64,000 nucleotides of DNA from positions 62,001-126,000 of the forward strand of contig CANNZV010001164.1 in NCBI GenBank assembly GCA_947561585.1. Direction: 5' to 3'. This document shows, one piece after another, positions 1-14,500 of this stretch; positions within the stretch are counted from its first letter, which is position 1, and the number at the start of each line of letters is the position of its first letter. This DNA is from Caprella mutica (lineage: Eukaryota; Arthropoda; Malacostraca; Amphipoda; Caprellidae). Made by a program: the position numbers and the translations under genes. The notes below the pieces were generated by a model. It ran no database searches, was not told the DNA's origin, and was given only the letters and a program-made list of their open reading frames with translations.

Positions 1-532
1 GATAGAGTACTTATTTCAGTTATCATTATTATTAGTTGCGGTAAAAATAGATCATGACTCCTCTTTAAATAATTACAAATTATCGAGTCCAACTTTCTAG
101 TACTGGAAATGCAATTCACACCAACCGTATGTAAGGCTCATCAAATATTAACAGGGGCTTTTATAAAATTATTAAAACGGGAATATTTCGGGTATATGCT
201 GAACTAAAGTTACAAACAACAGAATATTCTAATATCAATTTCATTTTAAATTCTTATAAGTCCATACTAGTATTTATCAACATTAAATATAATTCAATGG
301 CAATACCGGATGCAATACGTGTGGTATCACATTTTGGAAAAAATGTAATTATAAACCAACATTATCTTACTGAAAAATATAACAATGGAATTTTACCACA
401 AATTTTTCTCCTAACAACCAATATATTTTCTTCTACAACGTTACAAATAACGGTAAATTCAACAACCTGTTGCTAAGATTAATATAACATGATATTAAAT
501 ATTCTCTAGTCAACATTAAATATTCGGTGCTA
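1..532. other. AT-rich non-coding sequence
   Basis: No exon with both splice borders, no repeat of note. It could be intron or upstream region of CASD1. Confidence 0.5.
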
Positions 533-635
533 GGAATATTCGTCCACGGAAAATTCGTCCATGGAAAATTCGTCCACGGAAAATTCGTCCACGGAAAATT
601 CGTCCACGGAAATGTCGTCCACTGAAAATTCGTCC
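533..635 (+). repeat. 15-bp array GGAAAATTCGTCCAC, about 7 units
   Basis: Tandem units with few substitutions. The same unit occurs in reverse orientation at 1437-1577, making the pair the arms of an inverted structure. Confidence 0.9.
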
Positions 636-1436
636 GTTTTCTTAAATTCGGAATAGAAAGAAAGACATTATTGAGTGTTAACAATATATGAAAGAGATAA
701 TTGCAGTCGCATAAAATCTGGTTAGATGAAAGTAACGCATATATTCAGCAGTTATAACTGTTGTTGAAAAATGTGTTCTATAATGTAACTAATATATTAT
801 GTTATCTATAATTAAAAAGAAAAAAGAAAAAAATTACTGAAACGAATATTTCTATTGAATAACTGAACATTTTCAGCAATGCAATATATGTCAAAAAAAA
901 TCTGATTAACCGGAGTGCATTGCAATTCTATTGCTTTACAGTTGTTCCTCAATATCTCAATATTTTGGCCTTTTACGCTTTGTGACGTCTCTCTTTGTTT
1001 GAATTCCTTTAGTTGGGGTTAACTTTTCTACCAAATATTAGGATGCTCTTTCTTGAACATTCCGAAAATAAATTGAATAGAATGGGTTTTCGCGTGGATT
1101 GTTTTTTTCCAATGTAAGTAGCTTCAAAGTAGTTACAAAACTCAATTGACATCCTCACATAAATTTTCATTAACGCCAACAACATCTCCAGGTGTTAAGA
1201 ATGCTAAGGCACCAAACATTTTATCTTAAATTAATAAGTTAATAAAATTTATTATGTATCTATTAATCTTAATGTATTTTTTTAAACAAGCATGATTTTT
1301 TAAGTAGAACAGACTTTATAATGGATGCAGCAAAGTAGATTTACTATGTACTATCACCTACATACATTAAAATACCTTATAGCAAAACAGTTATCATAAC
1401 ATTTGTTCCATTTTAATTAATTATTTTGCGTTTAAT
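636..1436. other. Spacer between the inverted 15-bp arrays
   Basis: AT-rich, no coding frame recognised. Together with the arrays it forms a transposon-like unit of about 1.05 kb. Confidence 0.5.
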
Positions 1437-1577
1437 GGACGAATTTTCCATGGACGAATTTTCCGAGAACGAATTTTTCCGAGAACGAATTTTTCCGAGA
1501 ACGAATTTTCCGTGGACGAATTTTCCTTGGACGAATATTCTGTGGACGAATTTTTCGGTCACGAAATATTCAATGGA
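1437..1577 (-). repeat. 15-bp array, reverse orientation of the 533-635 unit
   Basis: Units read GGACGAATTTTCC on the plus strand, with GAGAAC variants that lengthen some units to 16 bases. The inverted match extends past the array into ACATTAAATATTCGGTG at the left. Confidence 0.88.
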
Positions 1578-2433
1578 CCCTTTTACGGAATAGAAATATT
1601 AACATAGTATTGAGTGCCATATTTTTCTTTTTTTATACATTTTCTTTTTCCTAAACTATTGTTACATAAAAATATTTCTATTTCTATTCTACTACACAGT
1701 TACTTATTAGAGAATATTAGAGAATATTAGAGAATATTGATCAGTCAAATATCGTATTGAAAAACTATGAAAATATCGTAATCAATAAAAATCCATCCTA
1801 TTTATTACAAAATATTAATAATTTCAATTGATTCAAATCTGTAGGCGAGGTGAAAACTCACAACTAATAATTTAATTAGTGTTATGATTTTAATTATTCG
1901 ATTTTGTGCCATTTAAATTTTGTGAGAAACTCTTTCCATACAGTTTGAACTGAAAATGTTATAGTATTTTATGATTTAAACATGACATTGTTATGCAGAT
2001 GAATAGTCTTACAACCTGGCATTTTTCCATCAATTTTCCACATGTTCAAATTCTACTTTAGTATGAGTTGTTTATTTTATTGGGCAAATTATCGCGGTAT
2101 TACAGGGCGTGGTAAAATTAACGTGACTGGTAAATCATTTTACAGTAAGTCACATGCGTAATTTCCCTACCTAAGATTTTATGATCATAAGCATTAACTT
2201 GTCAACTCTTAGGAAAACCATTGGATAATTACCGAGGATAATTACATCCTCTATGGTATAACAAGAAGCGATCAATGATTATTTTATCTGTATCTACTAT
2301 TTCCCCACCATAACTCTCTTTATCTCATATCGCCCCACCATAACTTTCCATAAATTTACTATCCACCATAACCATCCCTTTATATCCCATCGCCCCACAA
2401 TAACTTCTCTTATTTATCATTGCTCATTTTCAG
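1578..2433. other. Non-coding, upstream of or intronic to CASD1
   Basis: The tail (2285-2410) has three loose copies of CGCCCCACCATAACT-like sequence. No exon for the missing CASD1 N-terminus could be supported. Confidence 0.5.
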
Positions 2434-2539
2434 GAATGTCTTCATCCTGCGGTAAAATTCTCGCTACGGATATCTACGCCAGTGAATTCTCTTCTCTGAA
2501 AGAATTTAGATCCTGCAGAATTAAGAAATACAAAAATGA
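2434..2539 (+). CDS. CASD1: CASD1 exon 1 of those found (luminal N-terminal part)
   Basis: Acceptor CAG precedes 2434 after a pyrimidine-rich tract; donor GTGAGT follows 2539. Encodes SSCGKIL...FRSCRIKKYKN. The Cys spacing (SSC, then SCRIKKY) matches the region just after the signal anchor of CASD1. The exon ends in phase 2 (GA), completed by the A of the next exon to Glu. An ATG at 2436 is in frame, but the family normally has a membrane anchor before this point, so an upstream exon is expected. Confidence 0.85.
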
Positions 2540-5500
2540 GTGAGTTCAAAGCCCGTTAATGCTAGACTGAAATGAAATCCAAAGTTAGGAAAAAAATGAA
2601 CGATCTAACTACAATCCGTCAATTTCTGTTCACACCTTGCTGTCGCTTCAAAGACAGATTTGTGCTAAAAATTTCAAGAAACAAAACTTCATTAAATAGT
2701 GTGTGCATATATTTAAGATACAAATAGGAGCAAAATTTAGGTCAATGTATTAGTTGTAATTTGATAAGAAAAACTAATACTATTTAGTTTATTTCACAAC
2801 AAGGTATATTACCTACGAGGTAGAGCATATTGCGCAGTTCAGGTTCATATCAAGATGATTGCAGTTTTGTTGTGAAAGACGCTTCGATGACCCGGGATAG
2901 AAACAAGTAATGCTATTCATTCTTTTTAGAATCTAATGCTTTAACTTCGCTATATTTGACTAAAGTGGCTGAATTCAGCATTACCTTGATTATCATGGAG
3001 ATATATTAACTTAGAAGGTACACTAAATGCCTTGATACGAGTTTTATAGACTCTTCTGCGCATGAACAAATACTAACGCACAGATGTAACCTGCAAAATT
3101 ATATTACTTACTCTATATACTATACCACTGGTTATATAGTACAGTGAAACTTCTGAGTTATGAAGTAATGGTCTCTTCATAACTCAGAGCCACTTCATAA
3201 CTCGTGTGCAGTGAGAGTTTTCTATGATTAAAATCATAGAGAATTTTCGTAATTGAGGGATAACTTTGGAATAATTTTTATATGGATTTGCACTATTATT
3301 TTATAGTGTTTTATAGTTTTAATTACCTCATTACAAAATGAGGTAATTAAACAAACATTATGCTAATGTTGTGGGAAATCAATATAGCTACTCATTATTG
3401 TACAAAAAAATAATATATATCATGGTTGTTGTCGTCTATGCCTAAATTTAAATCATTAACAAAAATACACATCATTTAAACCTCAAAAAATATAGAAAAC
3501 ACAGTTTATACTCAATATATCCGATTCATTGATAACCTAAACTGTATTGTAAATCTTTGCCTTCCTGATTTACATTTTATATATAATACTCCATTATAGG
3601 ATAATAGGTGGTATCCTATATTTGAGTATCATCCTATAATGGGCTATTACCCTATAATTAGGTATTATCCTATAATAGAGTATTATTCTATAATAGAGTG
3701 TTATCCTATAATGGAGTATCATTCTATAATAGAGTATTATTCTATAATAGAGTATCATTCTATAATAGAGTATCATTCTATAATAGAGTATTATTCTATA
3801 ATAGAGTATTATTCTATAATAGAGTATTATTCTATAATAGAGTATTATTCTATAATAGAGTATTATTCTATAATAGAGTATCATTCTATAATAGAGTATT
3901 ATTCTATAATAGAGTATTATCTTATAATACTCTATCTTATTCTGTTGGAGAAGATTGCAATAACCCACTATTGTATTGAATTTGTAATTTTCATTAAAAA
4001 AAACACTTAATTTTGCAATTGCTTTTCATACTTGCATTTTTCATTTTACTTCTGCAATATGACTTTCACTTGTGCCAATTCATTTTTCAATTCTGCCAAT
4101 TCACTATTCACTTCTGCCAACTTGACTTGGAAAAGGTATAGTTATACCTCAAGAACTATAGTTCTCTATGATTTAAACAAAGAAAACTACTTCATAACTG
4201 AGGTGCATTTCATAACTCAGGTCCTTCATTACTTGGGTGCTCCATAAAAGAACTTCATAACTCATGAGTTTTACTGTATATAAGGATTTGTCCATGGTGG
4301 TTTGAGCAGTGTACGGATGCTATGACAAAAGTGTTTAACCCGTTGTGTAGTATGTTTAGTATGTAATCTAATATTGCAGGGTCACATCTGTGCGTTCGTA
4401 TGTGAGTATTTGTTTATGCGCAGAAGAGTCTAAAATTCTTACCGAGGCGTAGCATACCTTGTAAGTTGAAGTATCTTGGTACTAAATGTTACCTGGTGGA
4501 ATAAACATACTCACTCTACTGACCTCAATAAATAGGAAGAAGTGAAAGCTATAGTAAGACAATGAAAGTTATTTAACATCGAATAAAAATAAAATGGCAG
4601 CACTACAGTACGTTGGCGGCACTTCAGCACGTTGGTGGCACTACAACACGTTGGCGGCACTACAACACGTTGGCGGCACTACAACACGTTGGCGGCACTA
4701 CAACACGTTGGCGGCACTACAACACGTTGGCGGCACTACAACACGTTGGCGGCACTACAGCACGTTGGCGGCACTACAACACGTTGGTGGCACTACAGTA
4801 CGTTGGCGGCACTACAGCACGTTGGCGGCACTACAGCACGTTGGCAGCACTACAGCACGTTGGTGGCACTACAGCACGTTGGCGGCACTACAACACGTTG
4901 GTGGCACTACAACACGTTGGCGGCACTACAACACGTTGGCGGCACTACAGCACGTTGGCGGCACTACAACACGTTGGTGGCACTACAGCACGTTGGCGGC
5001 ACTACAGCACGTTGGCAGCACTACAGCACGTTGGTGGCACTACAGCACGTTGGCGGCACTACAACACGTTGGTGGCACTACAACACGTTGGCAGCACTAC
5101 AACACGTTGGCAGCACTACAGCACGTTGGCGGCACTACAACACGTTGGCGGCACTACAGCACGTTGGTGGCACTACAGCACGTTAGCGGCACTACAGCAC
5201 GTTGGTGGCACTACAACACGTTGGCGGCACTACAGCACGTTGGCGGCACTACAGCACGTTGGCGGCACTACAGCACGTTGGTGGCACTACAGCACGTTGG
5301 TGGCACTACAACACGTTGGCGGCACTACAGCACGTTGGCGGCACTACAGCACGATGGCAGCACTACAGCACGATGGCAGCACTACAGCACGATGGAGGCA
5401 CTACAGTACGTCGGTGGCACTACAGTGCGTTGGTGGCACTACAGTACGTTGGCGGCACCACAGTACGTTGGCGGCACCACAGTACGGTGGCGGCACCACA

Positions 5501-8500
5501 GTACGTTGGCGGCACCACAGTACTTTGGCGGCACTACAGCACGTTGGCGGCACTACAGTACGTTGGCAGCACTACAGCACGTTGGCAGCACTACAGCACG
5601 TTGGCAGCACTACAGCACGTTGGCGGCACTACAGCACGTTGGCAGCACTACAGCACGTTGACAGCACTACAGCACGTTGGCGGCACTACAGTACGTTGGC
5701 GGCACCACAGTACGTTGGCGGCACAACAGTACGGTGGCGGCACCACAGTACGTTGGCGGCACCACAGTACGTTGGCGGCACCACAGTACGTTGGCGGCAC
5801 CACAGTACGTTGGTGGCACCACAGTATGGTGGCGGCACTACAGTACGTTAGCAGTACTTCAGCACGTTGGCAGCACTACAGTACGTTGGCGGCACCACAG
5901 TACGGTGGCGGCACTACAGTACGTTGGCGGCACCACAGTACGTTAGCAGCACTTCAGCACGTTGGCAGCACTACAGTACGTTGGCGGCACCACAGTACGG
6001 TGGCGGCACTACAGTACGTTGGCAGCACTACAGCACGTTGGCGGCACTACAGCACGTTGGCGGCACTACAGCACGTTAGCAGCACTTCAGCACGTTGGCA
6101 GCACTACAGCACGTTGGCGGCACTACAGCACGTTTGCGGCACTACAGCACGTTAGCAGCACTTCAGCACGTTGGCAGCACTACAGCACGTTGGCGGCACT
6201 ACAGCACGTTGGCGGCACTACAGCACGATGGCAGCACTACAGCACGATGGCAGCACTACAGCACGTTGGAGGCACTACAGTACGTCGGTGGCACTACAGT
6301 GCGTTGGTGGCACTACAGTACGTTGGCGGCACCACAGTACGTTGGCGGCACCACAGTACGGTGGCGGCACCACAGTACGTTGGCGGCACCACAGTACTTT
6401 GGCGGCACTACAGCACGTTGGCGGCACTACAGTACGTTGGCAGCACTACAGCACGTTGGCAGCACTACAGCACGTTGGCAGCACTACAGCACGTTGGCGG
6501 CACTACAGCACGTTGGCAGCACTACAGCACGTTGGCAGCACTACAGCACGTTGACAGCACTACAGCACGTTGGCGGCACTACAGTACGTTGGCGGCACCA
6601 CAGTACGGTGGCGGCACTACAGTACGTTGGCTGCAATACAGCACGTTAGCAGCACTTCAGCACGTTGGCAGCACTACAGTACGGTGGCGGCACCACAGTA
6701 CGTTGGCGGCACCACAGTACGGTGGCGGCACCACAGTACGTTGGCGGCACCACAGTACGTTGGCGGCACCACAGTACGTTGGCGGCACCACAGTACGGTG
6801 GCGGCACCACAGTACGTTGGCGGCACCACAGTACGTTGGCGGCACCACAGTACGGTGGCGGCACCACAGTACGTTGGCGGCACCACAGTACGGTGGCGGC
6901 ACCACAGTACGTTGGCGGCACCACAGTACGGTGGCGGCACCACAGTACGTTGGCGGCACCACAGTACGTTGGCGGCACCACAGTATGTTGCGATGATCGT
7001 CCAGCAATAGGAATACATTGAATTACAGGTCGGCGGTAGTCACTCGTTGAAAAACAGCTCCGTAAGAATAACATTGAACTAGTGCTCAGCAATAATTACT
7101 AGGCGATGATCGCAATTAACAATCGCTACATACAAAACACATCTTTAGGTTTAATAGATACATTTATTTAGCTATGGATAATGGAGAAAGAAACGTAACA
7201 GCTAAGAATAGTATTATAATGTTGCAGTATGTATATCATGAAAATATAATTAGTATATCATGAAAATATAATTTTTAACACTGCTCTATTTTTTTTAAAT
7301 TTGAATTTACCGTTTCTAAAGGCTGAATCACAGATACATGATTATTAAATATCAATGAAATAAAATCACTGATCGAATCACTACATTTTATAAAAATAAT
7401 GACGAACATAATTACTTTTTTATATTTGTAAATTCCCTTAGCAATTAAACTTCGTTTTCTTTTTCAGAGATATTGAAAAGTGTTTCGAGTCTACAAAGAA
7501 AGCGTCTAAATCAAAGGCAGTTTGGTTTGTATCTTTGGGAGACTCGAGACTACGAGAACTCACTGAATACTACAACAAAAGGGTTAGTCTCATCACTACT
7601 ACTCAATATCAAAATCCACCAAATTCATAATACAGTGCGGGTCAAAAGTGTTTGCAATTTACTGAAATTGGTATTTTTATCAAAAATATTAATTTAATTC
7701 TGATTTTCTTATGGAATCCTGATCTTCAGGGTAAATCATTTTTCCTCTGTGAAAAACTGGAATAAATAGGCTTAAATTTTAACAAAAATAATGTTACTCA
7801 ATCAATTGATTCAATAGAATGACCAAAAAGTGTTTTCAAAAAGTCTTATTACGAATAAAAAGATGCCAAAAAGTATTTCACATCATACACAAATGGTATT
7901 TGAAACATGGTACAGGTTTGTAATACATTTTATAGAGGTTGTATGAACGTAAATGCTTCAAAAATTTAGATTGTATCATTTTATTAGAGTCTTTAGATTT
8001 AATGAGTTTTACACATTGTTTTATCACCTCAACTAATCATTTGTCATTAAAAGGTGTCTATTTCTCAATTTATAAAGACGTTATTTAAGAATAAACTTTC
8101 TTTGTCATAGCTCTTGTTTGTTCGTAAATTCGCCTCCATTCGCATAAACCTTCCTCTCGGTGGTGTAACATAGATTCTGTTTGGGGATAATGTCAGGATT
8201 CTCTGGGAGCAACCCCGTGAGCTTCTTGCCAGGGATGCCTTGTTCTACAAGTGAACCTCTAGTGTGAAGAAAAGCACGACTTGGAGCTTTATCCTGTTGG
8301 AAAATGATATTCTTTTTGACGTTATCGGATTAAGAATTCAACCAAGAGAGTAAATTGTCTCTCAGTAATGCACAAAAGTTCTTAGAGTTCATTTCTAGAC
8401 TACCAGGCACAAGAAGAGGTCCAACCAATTTCTAACCAATAATTTCAGACCACAACATGATGCTGCCAACCTCTAGTGCCGATTCAAACGCAGACGTGGT

Positions 8501-11500
8501 CTTGCCTTCCTCAGGAGCCACTCTCAGATCCAACCGTTAGGGCCATCAAGTGTCGCCCGGGTCTCGTCCGTCCAAATAACGGTTTGGAAATCTATTTTCA
8601 TATACGTAATTGCCAATTGTCACTTAAAGGAGACCAAACAGCTTGTGACATCTTATCCTTTGTGATACTGAGGATGTGATTACGGATACTTTCGGACACT
8701 TCCGTCATTCCTGCCGTATCAAAAATTTCCTGTTTGTGCAGTGTGGGTTCTGATACAGAGCTCTTTTGATTTTTCTCAAATCTCTGTTATTTGTGACCTT
8801 TGGCCGACCTTGTTTTTGAGGTTTCCGTTCCACTTTACCCTCATATTTTCCAATGTGAACTTTTCTTTCTTTAGCAGCTTTACTAGTTTATCCCTTTCAC
8901 TTGATGTTAGCATCTTCCCTTTAACCATATTTCAATAATTTGTAAAAAGTGCCAACACTTTTGGCTTACCTTAAAATAACAAAATTCTGAGAAAATTAAT
9001 TTAGAAAAACAGTACAATTAATGCATAACTAATTGAAAAAATTGATCTAAAAGTAGAAAATGACTTGATATGAAAATCTATTTCGAAAAAGGGCCTTAAA
9101 CAGAAAGAAATCAAGGTTGCTATCTCTTCTGAACCGTACTGTAAAAAGAAGTATTTACATCAATTTACAGCAGGTCTCATTTAAATATTTTAATTCACCT
9201 TTTCGTGGAGTCACTTTTGTCTCATTGAAACTCATAGTGCCTTTCATTTTTTATTTACGTTAACTGTGTGGTCTTTAATTGGTTCCAAGTCTCCTAAATT
9301 TATTAATGACTTCTTTTCATATCTCTCGTTTTATGCAGCTTTCTTTCATTGAGAAAGAATCTAAGAAGAGATTCTTTGGCAAAATATTTCCTGTGCGGGA
9401 TAAATTATCAATTAGAACACACCGTCCTGATCAATTCTATTGTGGCAAAAATCCCAACTTCCAACTTGACTTGTACTGGACTTATTTCATGAACAACACA
9501 CGAATTGATGAACTTTTCACATACTATCAGGTATTTATTACTATAAACATAACAAATTACATTTCGGATCAAAATGTGTATCCTTCGCATAGAAGCATAT
9601 AGTTTGTTTTAAGTAATCTATCTTCATAACCATGCCGTATTTATCGGTTTCAGAAGGAAAAATCTCCCAATTTGTTGCTGCTGGGTATTGACGTTCACTA
9701 CCTCGATCAAATGAAATTGGATTCTATTTCAAAGATTGTAAATCAATTTCGAGGAGATTTGAAGAAACTTATTCGGGTAACCAATAGCTCAAATGTCCTC
9801 TCCACTCTAAATTAAAAATAATCTGGAATTGCTTTAAATTTGTAGAGCAAAGGTTGCATTACATATAACAGTAAGCAGAAAAGTAATCGATCAAGTATTC
9901 TGTTCATAATTATTTATATAAAAAAGATTTCACAATGCACTTTCACTCTTTCTAAGATTCAATAGAAGAACAAGGCTGCAGTTTAACTTATCACGTATTA
10001 TTGTAAATTTAATGGTAATTAGGTATATAGGTTCACTTTTAGGTACATAATGAAGATATTGGATTTATTTCTTTCGTTTGAAATTCTGAGGGTAGAAACG
10101 AATAACTTCTAACAAGAACAAGAATAACTTGTATTACATATTGTGATAAAAATGTAGACACAAATTTGAAATGGTTTGCTGTTTTGTAATCAGTAACCTT
10201 AGTTCCAATGAATAAAATAATAAAAAAATGGACCTTTAAAATCTTTTCAAAATTTGTTTTTATTGATAATAAATTTATTTGATTTTCCTTCTTCAATCCT
10301 AATGAGTTTGACGTGTGTTTTCTAGGCACATCTATTTTTTAAATTTGATTATATCTCTCACGTCATTCCTTCAAATTTACTGGACTTTCTTGACTTTGTT
10401 CATACATAAATACCAATTATTTTTTTGTATTTAAAAGCTAAAAAAATATGGTTAACAATAATAGATTTTCTGAAATTAAATTTAAACATTCCAATTTTTG
10501 AAGTTTCTGAGGTCACTTCTTTACAATATTTAATACACCAAAGAGTAAAATAATATTTATTTATTTATGGTGAGGCCATAGAAGATTCAGCTTGTCTTAT
10601 TTAGTCTTCATTGGCACCTGTTTGATATTCACTAATTTAGCTGTACTTTACATTTCAACTTACATTTCAATAGGCCTACACAAAATGTTCTACGAGAGAT
10701 TTTCAACATCATACAAGTTTGGATTTCAAAGACCATCAATTAATTAATAATACTCTATTTCAGATGGCAAGCGGAATAATGAAATACACTCAAATTCTGT
10801 GGAAAATAAGCGAACCAATGAATCCTAACTGGACGCGAGAAAAAAATCATGTGAATAATGAAAATATAAACACTTTAAATGATATTGCTCGTGAGGTAAG
10901 CTTCAGTTTTATGATATAGCTTTTTTTAGAGTACAAATAATAAATCTAACTGTGGTATTAGCAACTTATAATATAACTCACCTAATACTGTACAAGCAGA
11001 ATTCGGGCACTAACCTTCTCTACCGTAATTAGCAACCCTGACGCTAATTTTAGCGTGCTATTGAATCACTTTATAATTCACTACTGAATTCACGTACGTA
11101 ACACTAACACAGCACTTAATTGTTCACACTGCAATAGCACCTAATCATTTTATATTCAGTAATTCTTCACAATGCACTAACACTTAATTTAAGCACTAAC
11201 ACGTAATTATTCTCTACTTCACTAGTCACAGTTTTCTAAGAGCTGACTCAGCATCCACGCTGTACCGGTTACTTTCACACTGCCGAATTGTTTGTGTTTC
11301 AGTCGGCACTCCACTGGCTTGCAGTCACGTCACAGTGCTCAACTAAATCTAATTTTTTCATCACACTAACATAAATTAAGAATAAAAAAAAATTGTGAAA
11401 AACCTAAAGATTTCATACTAATTTGCCCAAAGACCAACATTGATCTATTATGGGTTTTGATTTATTTAATAAAGAAAAATATTTGTAGGTCTTATCATGC

Positions 11501-14500
11501 ATTATAATTTAAGTAATTTACTTTTTGATTTCAATTAGTTTTCATTTTCATTCGTAAACTGGATAATTGTTGTGCTTTTATGGCTTATGCGTATAGTTTT
11601 TGATTATTAAGTTTTTGAACATCTTGTTTCTGAAATAGATTTGCAGTTCGAGAGTTTATTCTTGGCTGGGTTGAATTAAGGTGGTCGTTAACTATTTTAT
11701 TGAAGTCATTTCTTCTTGTTTATATTGGTTGTGGGGATGACATCTGATTCCTGTAGAAAAGGTTCGTGGAATCTGTTAACTCGAAAGTGAACTACAATTG
11801 CTTCTTATGCCCCCGTACACACTAAGCACCAGGCGGCTAACATTTTGTTTATACGTGTCTGTAGTCCAGTCCAGAATATGCATGCATATTCACGGACTCA
11901 CAGTGTATAGAATATAGTAGTGACAATTGAGACGGTAAGTGTGAGTGACGTCATCACCGCAACACCCTAAATTAAATTTAAGACAATCTAAGAGTGTTAA
12001 ATTATAAACAAATGTTTATTTATTGCCAATATAAGAAGAGAGTAATGGTGTTATCAGTTATTCAAACTACTTGACCCTAATTTTCGATACAAAGTCTGTT
12101 GCCTTAATGACGTCACGATAACAAATCACTCTACTGTCATTACTACGTATATAGCAGTGGACCGAAAAACAGACCTAATAATGTAGCTGAGAGACGTTGT
12201 TATAGTTCCAGTACTAGAATTTCCTTGCTAAGCACTATAAACTACATGATCCCACAACACACAATAAAAACAGGCTGATTTAGTGCCACCTCGAGCAACT
12301 TTATGTATCCAAGAGAGTATTGAGAGTGGGCATTCTTTTGGACCGGATGCTGCAACTTTCAGTAGCAATCGGACAGCTAATCGAGTTTTACCACAATTTT
12401 CCTTGTCTGTGACTAATGAAAACGGTCGACTGTAATACAGTGAAACTCCTGAATTATGAAGAAATGGTTACTTCATAACTCAGAACCACTTCATAATTCG
12501 TGTGCAGTGAGAGTTTTCTGTGATTAAAATCATATAGAATTTTCGTAATTGAAAGATAACTCTGACAAATATTATTCTTATGTGAATGTGCTGTGAGCAC
12601 TAAATTTGATACAAAATTAAGGTAATTAAACAAATATTAAGTAAATGTTGTGGGAAATCAATGTAGCTACTCATTATTGTACAAAAAATTAATATATATC
12701 ATGGCTAATTTATGCCTAAATTTAAATCATTAACAAAAAATACACATCATTTAAATCTCAAACAAAATAGAAAACACAGTTTATACTCAATATATCCGAT
12801 TTATTGATAACCTAAACTTTATAGTAAATCTTTGCCTTCCTGATATACATTTTCATATATAATACTCCATTATAGGATAATACACAATTACCTATAGGTG
12901 GTATCATATAATTGGGTATTGTCCTTACCTTTAATAATTATTGCAGTTTCATCCTATAATTGGGTATTGTCCTATAATAGAGTATTATTCTATAATAGAG
13001 TATTATTCTATAATGGAGTATTATTCTATAATAGAGTATTATCCTATAATGGAGTATTATTCTATAATAGAGTATTATTCTATAATAGAGTATTATTCTA
13101 TAATGGAGTATTATTCTATAATAGAGTATTATCCTATAATAGAGTATTATTCTATAATAGAGTATTATTCTATAATAGAGTATTATTCTATAATGGAGTA
13201 TTATTCTATAATAGAGTATTATTCTATAATAGAGTATTATTCTATAATAGAGTATTATTCTATAATGGAGTATTATTCTATAATAGAGTATTATTCTATA
13301 ATAGAGTATTATTCTATAATAGAGTATTATTCTATAATAGAGTATTATTCTATAATAGAGTATCATTCTATAATAGAGTATTATTCTATAATAGAGTATT
13401 ATTCTATAATAGAGTATTATTCTATAATAGAGTATCATTCTATAATAGAGTATTATTCTATAATAGAGTATTATCTTATAATACTCTATCTTATTCTGTT
13501 GGAGAAGATTGCAATAACCCACTATTGTATTGAATTTGTAATTTTCATTAAAAAAAACACTTAATTTTGCAATTGCTTTTCATACTTGCATTTTTCATTT
13601 TACTTCTGCAATATGACTTTCACTTGTGCCAATTCATTTTTCAATTCTGCCAATTCACTATTCACTTCTGCCAACTTGACTTGGAAAAGGTATAGTTATA
13701 CCTCAAGAACTATAGTTCTCTATGATTTAAACAAAGAAAACTACTTCATAACTGAGGTGCATTTCATAACTCAGGTCCTTCATTACTTGGGTGCTCCATA
13801 AAAGAACTTCATAACTCATGAGTTTTACTGTAAAAACAGAGGAAGAAAGCTCACAAAAATATTGAAATAAATTAATAATGAATTTAAATAATGAAAATAA
13901 AGTGGTAATAAAAAAAACTTATTGTTTTGCTGAATCAGTTTAATGAAAACCAGGCAGGATCTGTCAAATTAGGTGTAATTAATATTATTTCTATTAATTA
14001 CCTAAATTTTTCACTTTTAAACAATTTGTTTTCCGTAAACCCTTTTTGAAGTTAAGAATGCTGAGTATTTCTTTATCAGCCATACGTCTGATGGTACACA
14101 TCAAGCAATTTTTAGAACCTAGTGTTTAATGGCTTAAGTAATTAATTTGTTCATTGTTTAGTGAGAGATATCGGTAAACTTTTGTTAGTGACTTAGTGTT
14201 AATATAATTTCGCAGGTGCATTTCATTTCTTGTTGGAATATTTATGACAAACTTTGCAGGCTCAAATGGAGATGTTTGGATGATTCCTGTTATAAATGTT
14301 ATATCATTGAGAATTTTTTGATAAGACAATGATAGATTTAGAACAGCACACAAGATTTTCGATTTCCTGAAATTAGGAAATTACTCAATTACCCGATTCA
14401 CAGTCGCCAAAAAGAGGGGAATTTACCCTAATGAGCTTGAGGTGTGTTTTCTAACACTATACTTTCTAAGTTTATATTTAATTTTCATTATTTCATATCA

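Larger units (their letters stand above)
3011..4464. repeat. Inverted-repeat arms surrounding MITE copy A
   Basis: Sequence at about 3011-3128 (TAGACTCTTCTGCGCAT, AACAAATACT, AACGCACAGATGT) returns inverted at about 4341-4464. The pogo-like MITE therefore sits close to the centre of an older palindromic repeat. Confidence 0.6.

Noticed and set aside
937..1018. Possible upstream CASD1 exon encoding LFLNISIFWPFTLC
   Set aside because: The phase would fit, but the donor (GTTAAC) is weak and the sequence does not resemble the family's anchor region strongly enough.
4594..6996. Several 300-400-codon frames of ALQHVGGTTARW-like repeats
   Set aside because: All three plus frames are open because a stop-free 19-bp unit repeats every 57 bases; not coding.
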